This document shows positions 24,801 to 30,236 of a DNA stretch of 64,000 nucleotides, in pieces; within the stretch, counting starts at the first letter, position 1, and every line of letters starts with the position of its first letter. The stretch lies in the NCBI RefSeq assembly GCF_035555955.1, contig NZ_DATMGA010000028.1, positions 62,001-126,000 on the forward strand, written 5' to 3'. The notes under the pieces are model-generated. The model ran no database searches and was not told where the DNA came from. It saw only the letters and a list, made by a program, of their open reading frames with translations. Made by a program: the position numbers and the translations under genes. Origin of the DNA: Eoetvoesia sp035555955 (GTDB lineage: Bacteria > Pseudomonadota > Gammaproteobacteria > Burkholderiales > Burkholderiaceae_B).

Positions 24801-25607
24801 ATGAGTACCCGCTCCGCTTCTCGTTTCATGACCAATGCCAGTGCTGTGCTGGTGTACCTGTTTTTGTTGCTGCCGCTGGTTATCGTCGTCCTGTTCAGCT
24901 TCAGCGATAAATCGTATTTCAGTTTTCCTCCTCACGGCTTTTCGTTGCAGTGGTACAAAGCGGCATGGGCATCGGGGCAGTTCGGTGTGCCGGCCCTGCG
25001 CAGTGTCGTGCTGGCCGTGCTGGCCACGGCGATTGCCACGGCATTCGCGATTCCCTCGGCCATGGCGTTTCGTCGGCTGCGCCGTGGTTTGTTGCGCGAC
25101 GTGCTGGAGTTTGCGCTGTTGTCGCCGCTTATCGTGCCCGCGCTCATCATCGGGATTGCGCTGTTGTACGCCTTCAACCGCATTTACCTGATGGATACCT
25201 TTACCGGCTTGCTGATCTCGCATGTGCTGCTGGTGTACCCGTTCATGTTTCGGGCGCTGCTGACCAGTGTGCTGGGTTTGCCGCAATCGTTGCTGGATGC
25301 TTCCGAAATGCTGGGGGCGCAGCCGCATTACACCTTGCGTCACGTGATCTTGCCTTCACTGGTGCCGGGAATTGTATCGGGAGCCATTTTTGCGTTCATC
25401 ATCTCGATGGATCAATTCACGGTCAGCCTGTTTGTGACGCAGTCCGAGCAGATCGTGCTGCCGGTCGCCATCTACAAGTATCTCTACGATGTCAACGACC
25501 CTGTCGTGGCCGCTGTATCCACAATATTGGTGGTATTCGGGTTGCTGATCGCCGTCATTATCGACCGCTTGGGCTGGCTCAAGCACCTGGGCAGCGCGGG
25601 CGCTTGA
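24801..25607 (+). CDS. ABC transporter permease (PotC-like)
   Basis: Second permease, 268 residues, six predicted helices, with the EAA loop LDASEMLGAQPHYTLRHVILP near residue 173. It starts 6 bases after the previous permease and is followed after 52 bases by the binding-protein gene. The binding protein is last in this operon, whereas it is first in the importer at 8.2-12 kb, so the two importers have different gene orders. Confidence 0.9.
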   Translation: MSTRSASRFMTNASAVLVYLFLLLPLVIVVLFSFSDKSYFSFPPHGFSLQWYKAAWASGQFGVPALRSVVLAVLATAIATAFAIPSAMAFRRLRRGLLRDVLEFALLSPLIVPALIIGIALLYAFNRIYLMDTFTGLLISHVLLVYPFMFRALLTSVLGLPQSLLDASEMLGAQPHYTLRHVILPSLVPGIVSGAIFAFIISMDQFTVSLFVTQSEQIVLPVAIYKYLYDVNDPVVAAVSTILVVFGLLIAVIIDRLGWLKHLGSAGA

Positions 25608-25659
25608 ACTTTTTGTTCTTGCGCTGGCCGCTCGTCTTATAACCATAATGGAGCACAAC

Positions 25660-26703
25660 ATGACCATCGACTTGAATCGCCGCAGAATATTGGCCGCTGG
25701 TAGCTTGCTGGCCACCGCCGGGCTGCCTCTGCTTTCCGCCCGTGCCGCTGAAATGGAGCGCATCGCCGTGGGGTGGTACCCGGGGTTGCTTGGGTCGAAC
25801 TTCCGGCACGGCTACCTGGATACCTACCAGTACGCCAGCTCTGTCAAGATTATCGAGTCGTTCGATAACGCCAGGTTCACGCAGATGCAGGCCAATCGCA
25901 ATCGGCCCAATCTGCACGTGGGCGTATTCACCGACGTGCTGCTTCCGCTGATTGCGCGTTCCGGCCTGGTGACCAAGCTCGACGTTACCAGAATTCCCAA
26001 TCTGGCCTCTTTCGATCCCCACGTGCCGCGCCCTGTCGGCGATCTGGCTGCGCCAGTGACCTACGGTTCCTGGGGAATTGCCTACAACAGCAAGTACATC
26101 AAAGAGCCGCTTACCGGCTGGGGTGATTTGCTGCGTAGCGATTTGAAAGGCCATGTGTCGGCGCCGAATATTACCTATAACTCCTCGGTGTATACCCTGG
26201 ACGCGATGGCCAAGCTCAAGGGGGGCAGTTTACGTGACCCGGCCGGCGGAATGGAGCTGATGCATCAAATTCGAAGCAGCGGCCCTGGGCTTTGGGATCA
26301 GGAAAGTATTGCCGTGGGTTGGCTTAAAACCGGAGCGATCTGGGCCACGCCGTATTTCAGCGGCAACGTGCTGGCCATGCAGCGTGATCCCGACCTCAAG
26401 GATTTGCGCTTTTGCCTGCCGAAGGAAGGGGCCTACTCGTTGCCCATGAGTGTGACGCGTGTCGTGAACTCGACCGGAGGCGATGCCCCCGAGGCTTTTC
26501 TGAATCATATGTTCGGCGTAAAGGCCCAGGAGGCATTCGCCAAGTTCGGCGGCGGCCGCCCGGTGAACACCAAGGCCGCCGTTCCTGCCGAAGTGGCCGC
26601 GATCGTGCCGCCCGCGCAGGAGCTGCAATCGCTGGATTGGGAGTATTTCGCGGCGAAGCGCCAGGAAATCGTCGACCAATGGGCGAAAATCGTTAATCGT
26701 TAA
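25660..26703 (+). CDS. Periplasmic substrate-binding protein of the second Pot-type importer
   Basis: Binding protein of 347 residues. The leader MTIDLNRRRILAAG with a twin Arg followed by a short hydrophobic stretch and ARA looks like a Tat signal, so the protein may be exported folded. The mature part has family-1 extracellular binding protein features (YGSWGIAYNSKYI, GWGDLLRSDLKGHV, GWLKTGAIWATPYFSGN). ATG 25660 has GGAG upstream; ATG 25648 is an alternative. Its stop codon lies inside a heptamer tandem repeat. The substrate is unknown; the family includes polyamine, iron and organic-acid binders. Confidence 0.87.
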   Translation: MTIDLNRRRILAAGSLLATAGLPLLSARAAEMERIAVGWYPGLLGSNFRHGYLDTYQYASSVKIIESFDNARFTQMQANRNRPNLHVGVFTDVLLPLIARSGLVTKLDVTRIPNLASFDPHVPRPVGDLAAPVTYGSWGIAYNSKYIKEPLTGWGDLLRSDLKGHVSAPNITYNSSVYTLDAMAKLKGGSLRDPAGGMELMHQIRSSGPGLWDQESIAVGWLKTGAIWATPYFSGNVLAMQRDPDLKDLRFCLPKEGAYSLPMSVTRVVNSTGGDAPEAFLNHMFGVKAQEAFAKFGGGRPVNTKAAVPAEVAAIVPPAQELQSLDWEYFAAKRQEIVDQWAKIVNR

Positions 26704-26725
26704 TCGTTAATCGTTAATCGTTAAT
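26691..26725. repeat. Tandem heptamer repeat (CGTTAAT x5) across a stop codon
   Basis: Five perfect head-to-tail copies of CGTTAAT. The TAA stop of the binding-protein gene lies in the second copy. Because 7 is not a multiple of 3, gain or loss of units would not alter the protein as long as the first stop stays in place, but it changes the spacer to downstream sequence. Likely replication slippage. Confidence 0.9.
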
Positions 26726-26752
26726 CGCTGGCAGGTCACTTGGTTCCTCAAT

Positions 26753-26792
26753 GATGCCGTAGTTTTGCGCAGTGATATTTGCATTCACTGGG
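26753..26792 (+). repeat. Third copy of the 40-base Rpn-leader segment
   Basis: Identical to 5775-5814 and 27535-27574, but here not followed by an Rpn gene. It contains the inverted arms CAGTGA and TCACTG. Sequence diverges shortly after, and the TumE/HTH toxin-antitoxin pair follows. It may be a leftover of a lost module or a site at which such modules insert. Confidence 0.8.
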
Positions 26793-26823
26793 AAGGGTAG
26801 CGGAGCTACGGGATGTCCTATAG

Positions 26824-26844
26824 TTGTTGTCATATTGACAACAA
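26824..26844. promoter_or_regulatory. Perfect palindrome upstream of the TumE-type pair
   Basis: Arms TTGTTGTCA and TGACAACAA are perfect reverse complements around a 3-base TAT centre, 21 bases before the toxin start. By position this is the likely operator at which the antitoxin or complex represses the pair. Confidence 0.6.
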
Positions 26845-26865
26845 TTTTCAACGGACACATAATCC

Positions 26866-27156
26866 TTGACAAAGGCTAAGCAGCTTCTTAGGCAGCGCCA
26901 TAATTTATCGGCGACTGGGCTGGTCGATATTGTTATATGGGAGGTTCCTGCAAGTTTGCCGGGTAGCAACCACTCATTAAAGTATCGCTTGGCATTCGTT
27001 GTGGAAGGCGTATGTGTTTTGCGCTACGACAATGAGGCCGGTAAAGGTGATCATAAGCATATCGGCAATAGCGAAGTACCGTATCATTTTATTGATATGG
27101 ATAAGTTGCTTGATGATTTTTGGTGCGATGTGGAAAACTGGAGCCGCAAGTTGTGA
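26866..27156 (+). CDS. TumE-family toxin (DUF6516)
   Basis: Predicted toxin of a type II pair, 96 residues. The family core is visible: VDIVIWEVPASLPGSNHSLK, YRLAFVVEGVCVLRYDN and EAGKGDHKHIGNSEVPYHF, then LLDDFWCDVE. An in-frame TAA at 26860 forces the start to TTG 26866. That position gives the usual family N-terminus, and the rare start could limit toxin synthesis. Its stop overlaps the GTG start of the DNA-binding partner, so the pair is translationally coupled, toxin first. The biochemical target is not known to me. Confidence 0.8.
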   Translation: MTKAKQLLRQRHNLSATGLVDIVIWEVPASLPGSNHSLKYRLAFVVEGVCVLRYDNEAGKGDHKHIGNSEVPYHFIDMDKLLDDFWCDVENWSRKL

Positions 27157-27500
27157 ATACTGTGACGATTGGCGTCGAATCGGTTGACTCCGTCAAGGCG
27201 CGGCTTAAAGAGGCCGTGCGTGGCAAGCCGCAAGGCGCTTTTATTACCTTTGCTTCTGTCGATTCGATGTGGGAAACCCTGAACCAGCGCCGCTGGGAGA
27301 TTGTGCGTGCCATGACTGGAGCAGGGCCAATGTCCATCCGCGAGATCGCGCGGCGGGTTGACCGGGACGTAAAGGCCGTGCACGGCGACGTCCATATTTT
27401 GCTGAATGGAGGCGTGCTGAATAAAACGCCAACCGGCCAAATCGAGTTTCCCTACGATGCCGTCCATGTCGATTTTCTGCTGGAGCCTGAGCATGCGTAG
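27153..27500 (+). CDS. HTH-domain antitoxin partner (HVO_A0114 family)
   Basis: Predicted antitoxin, 115 residues, with a winged helix-turn-helix in the centre: WEIVRAMTGAGPMSIREIAR, then VDRDVKAVHGDVHILLNGGVL, followed by a short C-terminal tail for toxin binding. The GTG at 27153 overlaps the toxin stop; GTG 27162 is a less likely alternative. Proteins of this family commonly sit next to TumE-like genes. The perfect palindrome upstream of the pair is a plausible binding site. The second Rpn module begins directly after its stop codon. Confidence 0.78.
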   Translation: MNTVTIGVESVDSVKARLKEAVRGKPQGAFITFASVDSMWETLNQRRWEIVRAMTGAGPMSIREIARRVDRDVKAVHGDVHILLNGGVLNKTPTGQIEFPYDAVHVDFLLEPEHA

Positions 27501-28648
27501 CTGTTTCACGGGTCAGCCCACTTTCTTTGTCGCCGATGCCGTAGTTTTGCGCAGTGATATTTGCATTCACTGGGTGGGGTAGCCTGGTCGGTTCTTTCTT
27601 ATAGTGCTTGCATTCATTACGCGTAGGATCCGGCATGAACAAGCACGACGCCAGCTACCGCCTGTTGTTCCACAACCCGCACCTGGTACGAGGCTTGTTC
27701 CAGGGCATTGTGAGCGGCCCTTGGCTGGAGGCCCTGGATTGGGACGGCCTTCAAGCGCTGCCTACCGATTACATTTCCGACAAGCTGCGCCAGCGCCAGG
27801 GCGATTGCGTCTGGCGCATTCCGCGCCGGGACGGGCAGGCGTTGTTTTTGCTGTTGATGCTGGAACACCAGTCGAACAACGACCATGCCATGGCGCTGCG
27901 CATGCTGACCTACCGAGGCCTGCTGTACGAAACGCTGTTGCGGCGCGAGCCGGGCCTGTTGCCCACGGCCTTGCCGGCGGTGCTGCCGCTGGTGCTGTAC
28001 AGCGGTGTGCCGCGCTGGAGCGCCGCCATCGATGTGGCCGATCTCATTGAGCCAGCGCCGCCGGGGTTGCAGGCCTACCAGCCTACGTTGCGGTATTTAT
28101 TGGTGGATGAAGGGCAACTGGTGGAACAAGGCGGCTTGCCCGGCGATAACTTGGCGGCGCTGCTGTTCCGCCTGGAGCACAACCGGGGCCTGGAGGATGT
28201 ACAAAAACTCATTCAAACCGTGTATAACTGTACTGAAGGATCGCAATACCGCGAATTGCGCCGTGCGTTCGTAAGCTGGACGCGCCACGTGTTGCTGCCT
28301 CGCGCGTTGCCGCAGGTGCAGGTGCCGCCCGTGGACGATTTACTGGAGATTACCGATATGTTGGCAGACCAATCACGATCGTGGACACATCAGTGGAAAA
28401 TGGAAGGGGTACAGGAGGGACTGCAGGAAGGGCGCCAGGAAGGACGGCGCGAAGGTTTAAAAGAAGGTCTAAGAGAAGGTCGACAAGAAGGCGAGCTTGT
28501 CCTGCTGAAGCGGCTGCTTGCCCGCAAGTTCGGCCCTCTGCCTGACGAGGCTGAGCAGCGTCTGAAAGCCGCCACGTCTGCGCAGCTGGAAACCTGGTCG
28601 CTGAATATTCTGGATGCTGAAACGCTGGAAGAGGTGTTTCAGGAATAG
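27501..28648 (+). repeat. Rpn module, copy 2 (leader plus nuclease gene)
   Basis: Near-identical to 5742-6819, beginning immediately after the stop of the antitoxin gene with CTGTTTCACGGGTCAGCCCA. It is longer than copy 1 because the gene carries extra EG-rich codons at about 28410-28490. The leader holds the 40-base segment at 27535-27574. No target-site duplication or terminal inverted repeat is evident, so the mode of spread is unclear (homologous exchange or gene conversion is possible). Confidence 0.8.
27635..28648 (+). CDS. Rpn-family recombination-promoting nuclease / putative transposase, copy 2
   Basis: Same family and catalytic layout as copy 1: KHDASYRLLFHNPHLVRG, the Asp in RQGDCVWRIP and LEHQSNNDHA. 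At 337 residues it is 24 longer because, from about residue 258, it has seven repeats of x-EG (GLQEGRQEGRREGLKEGL, then REGRQEGE), forming a charged helix. Copy 1 has only two. The C-terminal 18 residues match again. Start by AGGA before ATG 27635. Near-identity of the two genes about 22 kb apart implies recent duplication or ongoing gene conversion. Confidence 0.9.
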   Translation: MNKHDASYRLLFHNPHLVRGLFQGIVSGPWLEALDWDGLQALPTDYISDKLRQRQGDCVWRIPRRDGQALFLLLMLEHQSNNDHAMALRMLTYRGLLYETLLRREPGLLPTALPAVLPLVLYSGVPRWSAAIDVADLIEPAPPGLQAYQPTLRYLLVDEGQLVEQGGLPGDNLAALLFRLEHNRGLEDVQKLIQTVYNCTEGSQYRELRRAFVSWTRHVLLPRALPQVQVPPVDDLLEITDMLADQSRSWTHQWKMEGVQEGLQEGRQEGRREGLKEGLREGRQEGELVLLKRLLARKFGPLPDEAEQRLKAATSAQLETWSLNILDAETLEEVFQE

Positions 28649-28658
28649 GCTGTGCCGC

Positions 28659-29204
28659 TTGGCTCCCTTTATTTTCACGATAGGGCATTCGAACCGGCCG
28701 GCGGATGTGTTTATCGATCTTCTTCGGCGCAATGGCGTTGGGCGCGTGCTGGACGTGCGCACGGTGCCGCGTTCGCGTCATAATCCTCAGTTCAACAAGG
28801 AGACGCTCCCAGACACGCTGGCCGAGGCGGGAATTGCCTATACGCATTTTCCCGGGCTGGGCGGTTTGCGGCATGCTTTGCCGGACTCGCCGAATGGAGG
28901 TTGGCATAATCTTTCGTTCCGGGGCTATGCCGACTACATGCAGTCGGCCGAGTTTTCCGGGAACGTGGATCAGGTTGCGGCGCTTGCGGCCAAAGAGTGC
29001 TGCGCGTTGATGTGCGCCGAAGCTGTTCCCTGGCGCTGCCATCGTTCGTTGATCGGCGATGCGCTGCTGTTGCGGGGCGTCGCCGTGCGCGACATTATCG
29101 GGCCGCAAGAGCCCAAACCGCATACCCTGACCCCGTTCGCGCGTGTGGATGGGTTGTGCATCACCTACCCGCCGGCGCAGCCGGGGTTGTTTGATCTGAA
29201 ATAA
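28659..29204 (+). CDS. DUF488 family protein
   Basis: A 181-residue member of DUF488 with no known biochemical function. FTIGHSNRPADVFIDLLRR begins the domain, VLDVRTVPRSRHNPQFN follows, and CAEAVPWRCHRSLIGDALL carries the conserved Cys, Glu and Arg. The start is set to TTG 28659, the last in-frame start before the domain; no ATG is in frame between the Rpn stop and the domain. It lies 10 bases after the second Rpn gene and may be read from its transcript. The family often appears in genomic islands, but also as a solitary gene. Confidence 0.83.
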   Translation: MAPFIFTIGHSNRPADVFIDLLRRNGVGRVLDVRTVPRSRHNPQFNKETLPDTLAEAGIAYTHFPGLGGLRHALPDSPNGGWHNLSFRGYADYMQSAEFSGNVDQVAALAAKECCALMCAEAVPWRCHRSLIGDALLLRGVAVRDIIGPQEPKPHTLTPFARVDGLCITYPPAQPGLFDLK

Positions 29205-29388
29205 CCTGGGTATTTTTCCGCAAGACTTTTTGCACTCATTCAGCGGTTAAGTCGCTGCTCCATTGTCTATATTGGTATCCCTTTGGCTTTGGATCTCGAA
29301 ATGAGTGCGAATCGATGCGATATTTGCTGCGCCGGGCTCGTCCTGTTGGCTGAGCCAATAGGAATGCGGCAATGCCGTTGCACACTCA

Positions 29389-29403
29389 ATCTCATTTTGA
29401 GAT
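29389..29403. promoter_or_regulatory. Inverted repeat upstream of the second HigBA-like pair
   Basis: ATCTCA and TGAGAT form perfect 6-base arms around TTT, ending 10 bases before the toxin ATG. A wider pairing, CTCATTT with AAATGAG, overlaps the toxin start. The position suggests an autoregulatory operator. Confidence 0.5.
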
Positions 29404-29413
29404 AAAATTTGAA

Positions 29414-29701
29414 ATGAGAGTGATCAGCAATCGTGCCTTAAGGGCCTTCAGCGCAAAACAGCCCGGCGCGGCGACTGTTCTGCAGGGCTGGCGCCGGATA
29501 ATCGAAAAGAACTCATTCGCTAATTGGGCAGCTCTGACGGCGGCTTTTAATACCGTGGATAAAGTGGGTGAGCTGGTGGTATTCAATATAGGCGGTAATA
29601 AGTATCGTCTGATCGCTTACATCCGCTTTGAAAAGCAGATTGTTTACGTCAAGGCAGTTCTTACCCACCGGGATTATGAGAAAGGGGCCTGGAAAACATG
29701 A
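29414..29701 (+). CDS. higB: HigB-type mRNA interferase toxin (HigB-2/YgjN branch)
   Basis: Toxin of 95 residues with the hallmarks of the HigB_toxin family: RALRAFSAKQPGAATVLQGW, ELVVFNIGGNKYRLIAYI, then the catalytic C-terminus KQIVYVKAVLTHRDYEKGAW with the His-Arg-Asp-Tyr motif. ATG 29414 is chosen over an in-frame start 42 bases earlier, which lies in the palindromic upstream region. Its stop overlaps the antitoxin ATG. It is a different branch from the HigB at 2.5 kb, and the two are not close paralogues. Confidence 0.9.
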   Translation: MRVISNRALRAFSAKQPGAATVLQGWRRIIEKNSFANWAALTAAFNTVDKVGELVVFNIGGNKYRLIAYIRFEKQIVYVKAVLTHRDYEKGAWKT

Positions 29702-30111
29702 ATGCGCATGTTGACATGAAGCGCTTGCTTCCTGCCTGGGAGCATTTCCGTAAAGCTACCGATATAACGCCCATCAGAGATGAGGCGCACTATGCGCATT
29801 TGGTGGGGGTTCTTGAGGCCTTGCTGGAGGAAACACAGGGCGACGAAAGCCATCCGGCCATGGGCTTGGTCGATATTGTTGGCGATTTGATCGAAAACTA
29901 CGAGGCCGAGCACCACGCGTTGCCCGAGACTAATGGTATTCAAGCTTTGAAGTTTCTGATGCGGCAACACGGCTTGAGGCAAACCGATCTTCCTGAAGTC
30001 GGCAGCCAAGGAGTTGTTTCTGAAATTCTTGCCGGGAAGCGTGAACTCAATATTCGTCAGGTTCGTGCGTTAAGCAAGCGCTTTGGTGTTTCCAGCGCGA
30101 CGTTTGTTTAG
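29698..30111 (+). CDS. higA: HigA-like antitoxin with C-terminal HTH
   Basis: Antitoxin of 137 residues. The N-terminal helices (LLPAWEHFRKATDITPIRDE) neutralise the toxin by family, and an XRE helix-turn-helix follows (LKFLMRQHGLRQTDLPEVG, then SQGVVSEILAGKRELN), ending FGVSSATFV. ATG overlaps the toxin stop. The order toxin then antitoxin matches HigBA of the YgjN/YgjM type. Confidence 0.9.
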   Translation: MNAHVDMKRLLPAWEHFRKATDITPIRDEAHYAHLVGVLEALLEETQGDESHPAMGLVDIVGDLIENYEAEHHALPETNGIQALKFLMRQHGLRQTDLPEVGSQGVVSEILAGKRELNIRQVRALSKRFGVSSATFV

Positions 30112-30236
30112 TGTTGTGCGTGTGTATGCACAAGCCCGCATTGCGTTAGTTATTGAATATATATCAAAATTATTCATTTTGTTTCATAATCCGACTGTCA
30201 CAAACGTGACTTATTTATCCATCGGAGGAAACAACA

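Noticed and set aside
26691..26725. CRISPR-like array
   Set aside because: The units are seven bases without spacers, so it is a simple tandem repeat.
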